Shown: positions 43,779 to 53,399 of the stretch, one piece after another | Numbering within the stretch: the first letter of the stretch is position 1 | How the letters are laid out: each line of letters opens with the position of its first letter | Assembly: GCA_938040325.1 (NCBI GenBank) | Contig: CALHXW010000131.1 | Span: 1-53,399 of the forward strand | Origin: an uncultured bacterium | Lineage (GTDB): Bacteria > Myxococcota_A > UBA9042 > PHBI01 | Reading direction: 5' to 3' | DNA length: 53,399 nucleotides | Translations under genes and position numbers: made by a program | The notes under the pieces: generated by a model | Told to the model about the DNA's origin: nothing | The model's input: the letters and a program-made list of their open reading frames with translations, nothing else | Databases searched by the model: none

Positions 43779-45173
43779 ATGGGCGTGCGGATCGAGACAG
43801 ACTCCATGGGAGACATTGAAGTTGGCGATGACCGGTACTGGGGCGCCCAGACCCAGCGGTCGCTACAGAACTTCAAGATTGGTCAGATCCGCATGAAGCG
43901 GCCACTCATCAAGGCCTACGGCGTCCTCAAGCGAGCCGCCGCGACCGTCAACTGCGAGCTTGGCCAGCTGGACGCGTCAAAGCGCGATCTCATCGAGCGC
44001 GCCGCTGACGAGGTGATTGCCGGCACGCTCGACGACCACTTCCCGCTCGTCATCTTCCAGACGGGCTCGGGAACGCAGACCAACATGAACGTCAACGAGG
44101 TCATCAGCAACCGCGCGATCGAGCTGGCGGGCGGTGTCCGCGGATCGAAGACACCGGTGCATCCCAACGACGACGTCAACAAGTCCCAGTCGAGCAACGA
44201 CACGTTCCCGACCGCCATGCACATTGCGGCCGTTGACGTGATCACCAACGACTGCCTTCCCCACGTCATCGCGCTGCGGGACACGCTACTCGCGAAGTCC
44301 AAAGCCTACGATGACGTCGTCAAGAACGGCCGCACGCACCTCCAAGATGCGACGCCGCTCACCGTCGGCCAGGAGATGTCCGGCTGGGCTCAGCAGCTGA
44401 CGTACGGCATCGACCGTGTCGAGCAGGCGCTCGGTGGCCTCCTCGAGCTCGCTCTTGGCGGCACAGCCGTCGGAACAGGCCTCAACACCCACGCTCAGTA
44501 CGCCACCAAGGTGGCGGCTGAGATCGCACGCCTCACGGGTCAGCCCTTCGTGACCGCCCCCAACAAGTTCGAGGCCCTCGCAGCCCACGATGCGGTCGCG
44601 TTCATGTCAGGCGCGCTCCGGACACTGGCGGGCTCGCTCATGAAGATCGCCAACGACGTGCGCTGGCTGGCGTCGGGACCTCGCTCTGGCCTCGGAGAGC
44701 TGATCATACCGGCCAACGAGCCCGGCAGCTCCATCATGCCCGGTAAGGTCAACCCGACCCAGGCCGAGGCGCTGACCATGGTCGTGACTCAGGTCTACGG
44801 CAACGATGCCGCGATCGCGTTCGCCGCGAGCCAAGGCAACTTCGAGCTCAACGTCTACAAGCCGGTCATGATCCACAACCTCCTCGAGAGCGCGGAGCTC
44901 ATCGGCGACGGCTGCCGCAGCTTTGACGAGAACTGCGCGAGGGGCATCGAGCCGAACCGCGAGCGCATCGACGCGCTCATGCGGAACTCGCTCATGCTGG
45001 TGACCGCCCTCAACACCCACATCGGCTACGACAAGGCCGCCAAGATTGCCAAGAAGGCCTACGTCGACGGCACCACGCTCAAGGAGGCCGCGCTAGTGCT
45101 CGGCTACCTCACCGCCGAGCAGTTCGACGCGTGGGTCGATCCCAGCAAGATGGTCAGCCCGCTGCCCGACTGA
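43779..45173 (+). CDS. fumC: Class II fumarate hydratase
   Basis: A 464-residue protein of the aspartase/fumarase superfamily. The signature [15 protein letters not shown] and the segments [35 protein letters not shown] and [16 protein letters not shown] are all intact. It interconverts fumarate and malate in the TCA cycle and needs no iron-sulfur cluster. Length and motif order match bacterial FumC closely. It lies 125 bases after hemW, with GAGG before the ATG, and converges on the minus-strand gene that follows. Confidence 0.96.
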   Translation: MGVRIETDSMGDIEVGDDRYWGAQTQRSLQNFKIGQIRMKRPLIKAYGVLKRAAATVNCELGQLDASKRDLIERAADEVIAGTLDDHFPLVIFQTGSGTQTNMNVNEVISNRAIELAGGVRGSKTPVHPNDDVNKSQSSNDTFPTAMHIAAVDVITNDCLPHVIALRDTLLAKSKAYDDVVKNGRTHLQDATPLTVGQEMSGWAQQLTYGIDRVEQALGGLLELALGGTAVGTGLNTHAQYATKVAAEIARLTGQPFVTAPNKFEALAAHDAVAFMSGALRTLAGSLMKIANDVRWLASGPRSGLGELIIPANEPGSSIMPGKVNPTQAEALTMVVTQVYGNDAAIAFAASQGNFELNVYKPVMIHNLLESAELIGDGCRSFDENCARGIEPNRERIDALMRNSLMLVTALNTHIGYDKAAKIAKKAYVDGTTLKEAALVLGYLTAEQFDAWVDPSKMVSPLPD

Positions 45174-45281
45174 GCTGAGCGGCGCGATGTCGGTCAGCCG
45201 CGGCAACCGGTCGGCGTGCGACAGAGCGGCGGCCGTTCAGCGCCGCGAGCCGCCTACAAAGCGATGCACGCGCCTTCGACC

Positions 45282-48200
45282 TCATCCGCCCTCGCCCTGG
45301 GAAGCCTCAGTCGTTGAGAACCGATTCGGCGACAGGGCGCCGTCGATAGCTCCCATTGCGTCGAGCGCATCGCTCTCAACAGCGTCCTTGTAGCTGTCGA
45401 ACAGGTCTGACTCGATCCATCTCGGACCATCGTTGATGTAGCTCCAGCCGTTGGGCGAGGTCGGAACCCAGCTGAGCAGGAAGCTTGTGTCCACGTTGGG
45501 CAGTACCAGTGGGCTCGCTCCACCAGGCTTGGCGACGATGTGCCAGGTGAGGTTTTCGTTGCCCCCATTGAGGTCAACCCTCGTGGTCATGAAGTCGTAC
45601 GCGGCAAGGCTCCCGCTCGCGGTCCAGGTGATCGACACGATGCCGGCAGCAAAGTCCTGTTCGAACTCTGCTGCGGAGATGAGCACACCGAAGTCGGTCG
45701 GGAACTCGAATGCGTCCGACCTGCTAGCGCTCACCCCACTGAAGCCAGCCACTCGCGACGAGGTATAGTCAAAGACCTCGGCGGCGAGGGTGAAGTTCAC
45801 GTCTGGACTGTCGACGGCGCTAGCGGTGCCGGTGACCGGTGCCCCGGTGCCGAGCGTCGAGAAGTCAAAGACGCGATCGAGCCAGCTGGCGTTGAGTCGC
45901 TGGCCCGCCACGACAGGGTTCACGTCCATGAGCGTGTTCCACTGCGAGTTCGTGAGGTTGGTGACCGAGGCATCGAAGCTCAAGAGCGCTGTCTGCCAGT
46001 CGGTTGCGGCGATCGTGAGCGTCGTGTTCGTGTTGCCCGAAGGGCCCGCTGTGGGTGCGACGTCGGGATACGTGATGTGGCCGAGGATCGCGTTGTTGGC
46101 GTCGAGCGCGCGCACCACGAGCGTGAACTTGTCGGGACGTACACACCACGAGCCTAGCGTGAACGAGTAGCTGCTGTTGCCAGCGGTGTTCTGAGAGAAC
46201 GCGCCGCACTCCGACTGGACGGACAAGGTCGCCGTGTTTGGCGGTAGCTGCGACGGGCCACCAACGACCCCATACTCGAGCGTGATGTCGTGGCCAATCC
46301 CGTTGGGGTCGTAGGCGCGAGGCTCGACCACGTCGAGCGTCGTGTTCGGCTCGACATCCATGACGGTCGTCCAAGCCGAGTCAATGAAGTCGGCACGTGT
46401 CTCCACGGTGACCGAGCAGCCAGCGAAGACCAGCGCTGAGAAGGCGCCGTTGGTCACGGTGCCGACCGTCAGAGAGGTGCCGCTCGGCGTGTGAATCTGC
46501 CAGGCCGTGTCGCTGACGGGCGTGCCGTCGGCCCGCGTCGCTGTCACGTCGACATCGTCGACGAGCGCGGCCGCATCGATGCATGCTGAGGTGTTGCCGG
46601 CTGTGTCCCGAGCCTGCAGAAAGAGCTGGACGGCGGTATTGGCAGCAACGCTAACGGCTCCAGCCACGTCGCCGTTCGTGTCGACACTGCCGAGCTGGCT
46701 CAGCGATGTCGTGCAGCTTGCGTCGCTGTAGGCGGTGACGGTGCTGCCAGCCTCGCCGGTCGCCACGACATTGAAGACAACCGCAGTCGGCGCCTCGCTC
46801 CAGTCGGTCGGCGTGGCACTTGTGAGGGCAGGGGCCGACGGAGCAACATTGTCGTGGTCAAACGTGCCGAGCACCACGCATGGCGAGCCGTTGCCGGCAG
46901 CGTCGACCACCTGGCCATAGACAGGCGTCGCGGCGTTCGCGGGCATGGTCGTTGTGAGCGTGAAGTCGGCGGCACAGGCCGTTCCTGTCGCAACCGCTGC
47001 GCCCGTTCCAAGTGCGCTGCCGCTGCAGTCGCTTGTGCTGTAGATCGCGAACGTCCCTGGCTCGTCGGCGCAGCCCGACAGCGTGAGGGTGGGTTGCGCG
47101 CTGTTGGTGCTTCCCTCAAGCGCGTTGATCGACGGGGTATCGAGCTGAGGCGCCCCCGGTGCGCTCCCGTCGTGGACGTAGGTCGCTGCAAGCTCGCAGC
47201 TCTTCACATTGCCGGCTGGGTCAGTGAGCGTGCTGTAGATGTCGGTGGTCGCGTTGGCTGCGACGGTCACAACGACGCTGAACGCTCCGTCTGTACCGGC
47301 GGTGGTGGTACCAAGCGCGGCGGTGCAGCCTGCATCGCTGAAGAGTGCGATATCTGTCATCGGATCGGCTTGGCCGCTGACCTCTGGCGTGAGGTTCATC
47401 GACGGCGAGGCCGGGCTGACGAACACGCTGGTGAATGCGGGCTCAATGCTGTCGTGGAGGTAGCTGGCAACAAGCGCACACTCCGAAGGGACACCGGCCT
47501 GGCTCGTGAGCTGGCCGTAGATGTCGGTCGTGGTGTTCTGCGCAAGCAACAGGCCAACGAAGAACTCGCCGTTGACGTCGGTGTTGCTCATGCCGAGCGA
47601 CATCGTGCAGCCGGCGTCCGAGAAGAACTCGACGTCGCCTTGGGGTGCGCCTGTGCCGGTCATGAGTGGCGCCGGGTTGTTGCTAGGCGAGGGGGGATCG
47701 AAGGTCAGCACCTGGGGCGCAGGAGGAACTGCGTCGTCGTGGATGTAGTCCCAGCCGGTGTCCGTGCATGGGCTCATGAGCCCCGCGCCGTTCGTCGCTT
47801 GCACGAAGAGGCGGGTTGTCGCGTTGAGCGGTGCGGTGATGGAGATCGAGAACGTGCCGTCGCTAGCCACGGTTCCGCTGCCGAGGCTCGTGTCGCAGGT
47901 TGCCTCACCGAACACGGTGATCGTCTCGCCGAGGTCGGCTGTGCCGACGAGGAGCGGCATGGTGTTCGCCGACGGCGAGAGCGGCTCGGTGGTCGTCGCC
48001 ACGGGCTCTGCGGGTGGGTCGCAAGCGTCACCGATCGCATCGTTGTCGCCGTCGGCTTGGTCGATATTTGCCACGTCTGCGCAGTTGTCATCTGCGTCGT
48101 TGACCCCGTCTCCGTCGAGGTCCGGGTTGGCGTCGCAGGCGTCACCGATACCGTCACCGTCGGCGTCGGCTTGGTCAGCATTGGCGTCGTCGGGGCAGTT

Positions 48201-49046
48201 GTCGTCGTCGTCATTGACGCCGTCGCCATCGGCGTCTGGGTCCGAGTCGCACGCGTCGCCGAGTCCGTCGCCGTCGGCGTCACCTTGGCCGGGGTTGGCA
48301 ACCTCTGGACAGTTATCGACATCGTTGGGCACGTCGTCGTCGTCGAGGTCAGGATCGTCGCCGCAGTCACCGACGCCATCGAAGTCCCAGTCGGGCGAGC
48401 CTTCGTTGATCTCGCCGTCACAGTCGTTGTCGACCTCGTCGCACTGGTCAGCCGACTCGTCGGCCACGTAGTCGCTGATGCCGTCGTAGACGCAGGTCGG
48501 TAGGCCGCCGCCGACTGGGCAGTCGAGCGTCAAGAGTGCCACGTCGCGTGCACAGACCCCTTCGAGCTTGCAGACCTTCTGCTTCATCGGGCTGATGTCG
48601 GTCGCCTTGTTGTTGGCGTCGTTGACCGGGTCGAGCTCGTCGCTGAGGCAGTCGCCGTCTTCGTCAGAGGTGGAGGACTCGACGATGTCGAGCACGCCAT
48701 CACCGTCCGAGTCGCGGCCCTCGGTGCCGTCGAGCTCATCGCCGTCTGGCGTGCCGTCGCCATCACTGTCAGGGTTGAGGCCGTTGGAGCCAAGGGCCGA
48801 CTCAAACGAGTTGATCAACCCGTCACCGTCGTCATCGGCCGTGGGGTCGAGGCACTTGTTGGTATTGCACAGTCCCGACTCACACTGGGCACTTGCATCG
48901 CAGGGCGCCAATAAGGGGCGAGGTGCCTCTTCCTCGCACGCCGAGAGCGCCATGCTCCCGATGGCGAGCAGCACGAGGCCTGCGCTCGCAAGCGACCGGG
49001 CCGATAGGAAAGGGAAAGCCGTCCCTGGATGGGAAGTCGACGCCAT
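45282..49046 (-). CDS. Giant surface lipoprotein with TSP3, MopE-like and Ig-like repeats (paralog 1)
   Basis: A 1,254-residue protein starting at an ATG with AAGAGG upstream (a TTG at 49073 is rejected). The lipobox is ALSAC. A short Cys motif (CDASAQCESGLCN) follows, then Asp-rich calcium-binding repeats (DDDGDGLINSFE, DSDGDGTPDGDE) and a MopE-like unit (CDEVDNDCDGEINEG). Three thrombospondin type-3 units of the DNC...DACD kind end near residue 340. Five Ig-like repeats of about 90 residues, each with a Cys pair, run to about 800. The C-terminal 450 residues are beta-rich and not recognised. It is probably a Ca2+-stabilised outer-surface lipoprotein. It is a clear paralog of the gene next to it. 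Confidence 0.88.
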   Translation of the reverse strand: MASTSHPGTAFPFLSARSLASAGLVLLAIGSMALSACEEEAPRPLLAPCDASAQCESGLCNTNKCLDPTADDDGDGLINSFESALGSNGLNPDSDGDGTPDGDELDGTEGRDSDGDGVLDIVESSTSDEDGDCLSDELDPVNDANNKATDISPMKQKVCKLEGVCARDVALLTLDCPVGGGLPTCVYDGISDYVADESADQCDEVDNDCDGEINEGSPDWDFDGVGDCGDDPDLDDDDVPNDVDNCPEVANPGQGDADGDGLGDACDSDPDADGDGVNDDDDNCPDDANADQADADGDGIGDACDANPDLDGDGVNDADDNCADVANIDQADGDNDAIGDACDPPAEPVATTTEPLSPSANTMPLLVGTADLGETITVFGEATCDTSLGSGTVASDGTFSISITAPLNATTRLFVQATNGAGLMSPCTDTGWDYIHDDAVPPAPQVLTFDPPSPSNNPAPLMTGTGAPQGDVEFFSDAGCTMSLGMSNTDVNGEFFVGLLLAQNTTTDIYGQLTSQAGVPSECALVASYLHDSIEPAFTSVFVSPASPSMNLTPEVSGQADPMTDIALFSDAGCTAALGTTTAGTDGAFSVVVTVAANATTDIYSTLTDPAGNVKSCELAATYVHDGSAPGAPQLDTPSINALEGSTNSAQPTLTLSGCADEPGTFAIYSTSDCSGSALGTGAAVATGTACAADFTLTTTMPANAATPVYGQVVDAAGNGSPCVVLGTFDHDNVAPSAPALTSATPTDWSEAPTAVVFNVVATGEAGSTVTAYSDASCTTSLSQLGSVDTNGDVAGAVSVAANTAVQLFLQARDTAGNTSACIDAAALVDDVDVTATRADGTPVSDTAWQIHTPSGTSLTVGTVTNGAFSALVFAGCSVTVETRADFIDSAWTTVMDVEPNTTLDVVEPRAYDPNGIGHDITLEYGVVGGPSQLPPNTATLSVQSECGAFSQNTAGNSSYSFTLGSWCVRPDKFTLVVRALDANNAILGHITYPDVAPTAGPSGNTNTTLTIAATDWQTALLSFDASVTNLTNSQWNTLMDVNPVVAGQRLNASWLDRVFDFSTLGTGAPVTGTASAVDSPDVNFTLAAEVFDYTSSRVAGFSGVSASRSDAFEFPTDFGVLISAAEFEQDFAAGIVSITWTASGSLAAYDFMTTRVDLNGGNENLTWHIVAKPGGASPLVLPNVDTSFLLSWVPTSPNGWSYINDGPRWIESDLFDSYKDAVESDALDAMGAIDGALSPNRFSTTEASQGEGG

Positions 49047-49247
49047 GGCGAACCTCTTCGAGCTGTGTGACAACGTGGGAACACTACCAACTTGCCCGGG
49101 TCAGGGAAACGGACGTGGACGTGTTTCTGGTCGATGTCGCGGCAGGTCCGTGCTTTGGGCGCAGTTCCACACATGGAATCGCGACGATCGTCGACGCTAA
49201 AGGCCTCGTTCGAACCCACGAGCGCGGAGCGTTCTGTGTGACCAGTC

Positions 49248-52200
49248 CTACAGCTCAGGGTAGAAGCAGCACGTTGTCGACATGCCCATGGCCGGTGTCG
49301 GCGAGTCCGCAATGGCGGCGTCAACGTCGAGCGCGGGAGACGCGATGGCCTCTTCGTAGCTGTCGTGGACATTCGACTCGAGCCACGTGGGATGCTGCTG
49401 CCACCAGGTGGAGTTGGCGCTCTCCGGTACCCCGGCGAGCGTGAAGCCCGCGCCAACGACGGGGAGTTGGAGGGACACGCCTTCCTTCGGCTTGGCCACT
49501 ACATGCCAGGTCAGGGACTCGTTGAAGCCGTTGATGGCGAGCTTGGCCGTCATCACGTCATAGTCCGAGAGGCCGACATCTGCGGCCCAGCTGATGATCG
49601 GTCCGACAGACGTACTCGCCGCGGTCAGATCGGAGGCGAGCACTTGCACGCCGAAGTCGTCCGGAACGCTTAGCGTCTCGGTGAGACTACCGGTGACGCC
49701 GGTGAACGCGATGCCGCGCCGCCCCACGTCAAAGGCACCTCCGGCGCCAGCGTCCTCGATGACGATCGACACACGTCCGACGAGGCCTGGTAGCCCTGGT
49801 GTCAACACCGAGAACTGCTCGGTCGCACCGGACCCAAGGAACTGCTGGTCTCGCTCGGACGAGTGCGTTCGCAATGAGTTGCCGTTGATGCTGTAGCCTG
49901 GCTGAGCAAGTGCCGACCGGCCAGCCACAAGATTCGTCACATCGAGCGACAAGGTGTTGGCGCTGGTCGACCAGCTTGCAAGGTCGAACTGAATGGTCGA
50001 GTTCGTGATTCCCGTCGACTCAGGGCCCGTCGGCATGTCGACGAACGCCTGATAGCCCAAGACGGTGTCGATCTCGTCGTATGCGGTGGCGATAACCGTG
50101 TAGGTGTCGAGACCGCTACACTCCGCTGAGAGCGTCATCGGACTCGGAGACGTGAAGTTGAAGTACGTTTGCGTCGAGCAGCCTGAGTGAAGGCGTACGC
50201 TGTTGGTTCCTGCGGGTACTTGAGGGAGCCCTGCGGGATCGTTGAAGTCGATATTGACCGTGTGCGATACCGTCCCGTTGACGCCTGGCGGTCGGACTAG
50301 GTTCAGCTCGACGCCTGGGGTCAGGTCGAAGACGGTTGTCCAGTGGCCGACAATGACATCCGGCTGAGTCTCGACGGTGATGCTGCAACCCTCGAAGATC
50401 GGCTCATCGTAGTTGCCGTTGGCATCCAAACTGCCCGTGTCGAGCAGCGTGCCGTCGGGGGCGTTGACTTGAACGCCGCCTCCCGGAGCTGGAGCACCGC
50501 TCACCTGGTCGGTCACCGCAACCGTGACCACATCGATGAGCGCGCCAGCAGGTGCGCACGCCGACGGGTTACCCGCCTCGTCGGTGGCTTGCACAAAGAG
50601 GTCGGTCGGGGCGTTTCCGGCGCCGATGGTCGCCACGAACTGTCCGTTCGCTGGCGTCGCTCCAGCGTCGACCGCCGTGCCGGCGCAGCCAGGGTCCTTA
50701 TACGCTGCGACCGTGCTGCCGACCTCGGCCATCCCTGCGATGGTGAACGTCACGAAAGGACCTGGGGTCCACGCGATCGGCGTCGTGTCGGTCACCGTTG
50801 GGCTCGGTGGCGGTACGTTGTCGTGGGTGGATGTCCCGAGCAGCGCGCAGCCCGACACGTTGCCCGAGCTGTCGGTGGCAGCTGCATAGAGCGGGACCTC
50901 CGCGTTGTTGGTCAGCGTCACCGTCGCCTCGAACTCCTCAAGACAGAACGACGTCGCGCCGTTGGACTGCGCGGTTGTCAGCGGGGTGCCGCTGCAGTCG
51001 ACGGTGAGGTAGATGTTGACGGTCGCGACCTCGTCGACGCAGCCGACGAGCTGTGCCTCGTGGGTCGGTCCGTTCTTGAGGATGTCGAGGTCGGTGTCCG
51101 AAAGATCCGTCAGCACCGGTGCGCTCGGAATCGTGCCGTCGTGGACGTAGCTCGCGACTTCGTCGCAGGTCGAGACGTTGCCGGCCGCGTCGCTCACTTG
51201 GACGAAGAGGGTGGTCGTCGCGTTCGGCGTGACCATGAGCGTCACGGCGTAGTCGCCGGCCGCGCCGACCTGAGCGCTGCCGATCGAGACCGCGCAGCCC
51301 TCGTCGTTGAAGAACGCGATCGTCGCGTTGGGCTCGGCCTCGCCCGTCGCTACCGGCGCTGGGTCGCTTGCGGGTGAGCTCGGCGTGAGGCTGAGGGTTG
51401 CCGGCCCGGTGACCGTCACATCGTGGGTGTAGCTTCCGACGATATCGCAGATCGACAGGTTGCCCGCGCTGTCGCTGAGCTGCACGTACATGTCGGTCGT
51501 AGCGTTCATCGCCACATCGACCGTCACCGCGAAGTTGCCGTCCTCGTCCACCACTGTTGTTGCCAGTTCCATCGTGCAGCCAGCGTCACCGTAGAGCGTC
51601 ACCGACTCGCCGGGTTGACCCTGGCCGGTGACCTCGGGAGAATCGTCCTGGCTCGGCGATGCTGGCGAGAGGGCCGTGTCGGCGACGATCTCTGGCGGGA
51701 CGTCGTCGTGGAGGTAGGCCAGGCCGAGATCGACGCAGTCGGTGACGAGGTCCGCGCGGTTCGTCGCGGTGGCGAAGAGAGACGTCGTCGCGTTCGTTGT
51801 GACGCTGATCTGAACCGACCAGTCGCTGTTGGCCGTGACGCTGCCCTCACCGATGTTGGTGGTGCAGCCAGCATCGGAGAAGATCACAATCGTCTCGCCC
51901 ACGTCGGCCGTGCCTTTGAGCGTCGGCTGTGGGTCAGCGGCTGGCGACGCGGGGATGAGCGAGGTCGCTGCAGGCGCCGCTGGCGGGTCACAGACGTCAC
52001 CAAGCCCGTCGCTGTCTCCATCGGCCTGGTCGGCGTTGGCAACAGCTTCGCAGTTGTCGTCATCGTCGTTGACGCCGTCGCCATCGATGTCAGGGTTGGT
52101 ATCGCAGGCATCGCCAAGCCCGTCCCCGTCTGCATCCGCTTGGCCTGGATTGGCGATCTCGGGGCAGTTGTCGACGTCGTTGTCGACGCCGTCATCGTCG

Positions 52201-52865
52201 ATGTCCGGGTCATCGCCACAGTCACCGACACCGTCGAAGTCAAAGTCTGGCGAGCCCTCGTTGACCTCGCCGTCACAGTCGTTGTCGAGCTCGTCGCAGT
52301 GTTCGGCGGTCTCGTCGTCGACGTAGCCGGCCACGCCGCTGTAGTCGCAGGTTGGCAGCCCACCGTCGGCCGGGCACACAAGCTCGAGATCGTTGACAGC
52401 ACTCGCGCATGTCCCCTCGAGCCGGCACACCTTCGCCTTCATCGCGCTGATGTCCGTCGCGGCGGCAGGGCTGTTGTCGAGCTCGTCCACCAAGCAGTCG
52501 CCGTCGGTGTCGAGCAGCGCCGACTCGATCACGTCGGGAATGCCGTCGCCGTCGCTGTCACGGGCGTCCACGCCATCGACTTCGTCGCCGTCAGGCACGC
52601 CGTCACCGTCGGTATCGGGGTCGGATCCGTTCGAGCCGATCGCCCCTTCGAAGGAGTTGACGAGCCCGTCTCCGTCATCATCTCGGCTCGGATCCAAGCA
52701 CCGACCGAAGTTGCAAAGGGTGGACTCACACTGCGCGCTGGCGTCGCAGGCAGCGTTGATGGGGCGTGGTTCCTGTTTTTCGCAGCCGACGAGCGTCACG
52801 CCGATGGCAACAAGGGCCGACCAAGCGGCCCGGTGGGACCGACGGCAAAATGCGATAGTGTTCAT
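49248..52865 (-). CDS. Giant surface lipoprotein with TSP3, MopE-like and Ig-like repeats (paralog 2)
   Basis: A 1,205-residue protein if it starts at the ATG at 52865; the frame is open upstream to 52979, but the added residues would precede a complete signal peptide. The lipobox is VTLVGC. It shares domain order and many words with paralog 1 (DASAQCES, DDDGDGL-NSFE, GSPDFDFDGVGDCGDDPD), but has two rather than three DNC...DACD thrombospondin-3 units. Five Ig-like repeats and a beta-rich C-terminal part follow. The gap to paralog 1 is 201 bases, so the pair arose by tandem duplication and may form one transcript. Function is unknown; a surface or matrix role is inferred. Confidence 0.88.
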   Translation of the reverse strand: MNTIAFCRRSHRAAWSALVAIGVTLVGCEKQEPRPINAACDASAQCESTLCNFGRCLDPSRDDDGDGLVNSFEGAIGSNGSDPDTDGDGVPDGDEVDGVDARDSDGDGIPDVIESALLDTDGDCLVDELDNSPAAATDISAMKAKVCRLEGTCASAVNDLELVCPADGGLPTCDYSGVAGYVDDETAEHCDELDNDCDGEVNEGSPDFDFDGVGDCGDDPDIDDDGVDNDVDNCPEIANPGQADADGDGLGDACDTNPDIDGDGVNDDDDNCEAVANADQADGDSDGLGDVCDPPAAPAATSLIPASPAADPQPTLKGTADVGETIVIFSDAGCTTNIGEGSVTANSDWSVQISVTTNATTSLFATATNRADLVTDCVDLGLAYLHDDVPPEIVADTALSPASPSQDDSPEVTGQGQPGESVTLYGDAGCTMELATTVVDEDGNFAVTVDVAMNATTDMYVQLSDSAGNLSICDIVGSYTHDVTVTGPATLSLTPSSPASDPAPVATGEAEPNATIAFFNDEGCAVSIGSAQVGAAGDYAVTLMVTPNATTTLFVQVSDAAGNVSTCDEVASYVHDGTIPSAPVLTDLSDTDLDILKNGPTHEAQLVGCVDEVATVNIYLTVDCSGTPLTTAQSNGATSFCLEEFEATVTLTNNAEVPLYAAATDSSGNVSGCALLGTSTHDNVPPPSPTVTDTTPIAWTPGPFVTFTIAGMAEVGSTVAAYKDPGCAGTAVDAGATPANGQFVATIGAGNAPTDLFVQATDEAGNPSACAPAGALIDVVTVAVTDQVSGAPAPGGGVQVNAPDGTLLDTGSLDANGNYDEPIFEGCSITVETQPDVIVGHWTTVFDLTPGVELNLVRPPGVNGTVSHTVNIDFNDPAGLPQVPAGTNSVRLHSGCSTQTYFNFTSPSPMTLSAECSGLDTYTVIATAYDEIDTVLGYQAFVDMPTGPESTGITNSTIQFDLASWSTSANTLSLDVTNLVAGRSALAQPGYSINGNSLRTHSSERDQQFLGSGATEQFSVLTPGLPGLVGRVSIVIEDAGAGGAFDVGRRGIAFTGVTGSLTETLSVPDDFGVQVLASDLTAASTSVGPIISWAADVGLSDYDVMTAKLAINGFNESLTWHVVAKPKEGVSLQLPVVGAGFTLAGVPESANSTWWQQHPTWLESNVHDSYEEAIASPALDVDAAIADSPTPAMGMSTTCCFYPEL

Positions 52866-53080
52866 GGTGTGTGCCCGCTGACTGCGTGGGGAGCGGCGCG
52901 AGAATGAGCCAACGCCAGGACCGGGTAACCCTAACAGCAACAACCCATCCGATAAAACCGCGCACAGTGGCGGAGCCATGAGAAGCAGCCGACCGGGATG
53001 GGTGATCGCCGCTCGTGACCTGCCGATCCGGCGAACAACCGCGCCAACGGAAACGCTCGTTCGGTCGCGCCGGACTGCCC

Positions 53081-53399
53081 TCAGTCGATCTCGTCAGGCT
53101 GATGCCACAGCCACACCAGCTGGCCTGCTTGGTTGAGCTTGAACCGCCACTCACCTTCGTTGACGAAGTCCTTCATCTCAATGCGGTAGCGCACGCACGC
53201 GCTTCCGTCCTCGTCGACGTCGGCCTTCGAGATGAGCGAGAAGACCACGCCGTCCGGTGTGCGGCGTAGCCAGGTCACGACTGCATCAGGACCGCTGAAG
53301 ATGTCGAGAATCTTGCCCCGCTCGTCCCAGTTGCCACATCGGAGCACCTCGATGTTGGGCGCCAGCCAGCTGACGTCGCCGTCGCCGCGGGCCGTCGCC
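53081..53399 (-). CDS. Hypothetical protein, 5' part outside the window
   Basis: The frame stays open to the right edge, so only the C-terminal 105 residues are visible; a GTG at 53347 is probably internal. The sequence is soluble-looking, with Trp-rich beta-like words: SWLAPNIEVLRCGNWDERGK and FSLISKADVDEDGSACVRYR, ending WHQPDEID. I do not recognise a family. It is on the same strand as the two giant lipoprotein genes, about 215 bases upstream of paralog 2. Confidence 0.7.
   Translation of the reverse strand, partial: ATARGDGDVSWLAPNIEVLRCGNWDERGKILDIFSGPDAVVTWLRRTPDGVVFSLISKADVDEDGSACVRYRIEMKDFVNEGEWRFKLNQAGQLVWLWHQPDEID

Noticed and set aside
49205..49222. TTCGAA-containing hairpin resembling a tRNA T-arm
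   Set aside because: The loop size is wrong and there is no acceptor stem, anticodon arm or D-arm around it.
46854..52907. Long plus-strand frames (for example 46854-48503 and 51423-52907) opposite the giant lipoprotein genes
   Set aside because: They are antisense shadows caused by GAC/GTC-rich repeats; the minus-strand frames have signal peptides and recognisable domains.

Overview
The window is GC-rich and densely coded. It looks like a chromosomal piece of a delta-proteobacterial lineage in or near the Myxococcota (Bradymonadales- or Polyangia-like). The case rests on secreted Cys/Asp repeat proteins with MYXO-CTERM-like C-termini, MopE-type and thrombospondin-3 calcium-binding repeats, a Lon-like protease of the AAA_32 type, and a TolQ/TolR plus AgmX-type cluster related to the Myxococcus Agl-Glt machinery. 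The species cannot be named from the sequence alone.

Layout. Bases 1-7333 hold two very large exported proteins with Cys-rich repeats and C-terminal sorting signals: a FAS1 protein cut by the left edge and a phosphodiester glycosidase (NAGPA-like) fusion. A HAD hydrolase lies between them. Bases 7424-8840 hold an alpha/beta hydrolase and a VOC protein. Bases 8973-16905 form a tightly overlapping chain: Lon-like protease, a repeat-bearing chlorophyllase-like lipoprotein, gatC, gatA, gatB and mtnA. rplU follows with its own strong promoter, then obg. The usual rpmA (L27) gene is missing between them.

Bases 18739-31072 form the most distinctive block. It encodes an exported coiled-coil/beta protein, three exported TPR proteins, a tiny exported protein, a TolQ/ExbB-like channel protein, two TolR/ExbD-like proteins and an AgmX/PglI-type TonB-like protein. 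It reads as an envelope-spanning machine powered by ion flow and built on a periplasmic TPR scaffold, like the core of the Myxococcus gliding apparatus. One of the two ExbD-like subunits lacks the conserved membrane Asp. The block ends at a clear terminator.

Bases 31073-32501 are essentially gene-free. They hold a doubly deleted IS110 transposase remnant with structured DNA just upstream (a possible bridge-RNA relic) and several palindromes. Next come a small exported protein behind a near-consensus promoter, an outer-membrane beta-barrel, and a short Wza-like export lipoprotein. The last two resemble the bipartite Wzp/Wza polysaccharide exporters of myxobacteria. A 157-bp inverted repeat with 27-nt arms follows. 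Then comes a co-directional run: dnaJ-like, LpoA/PBP1-fold lipoprotein, thiL (with no standard start codon outside the upstream gene), diacylglycerol-kinase-like, a degenerate metallophosphatase lipoprotein, hemW and fumC.

The right end carries, on the minus strand, two tandem paralogous giant lipoproteins with thrombospondin-3, MopE-like and Ig-like repeats, and the 3' part of an unknown gene cut by the edge.
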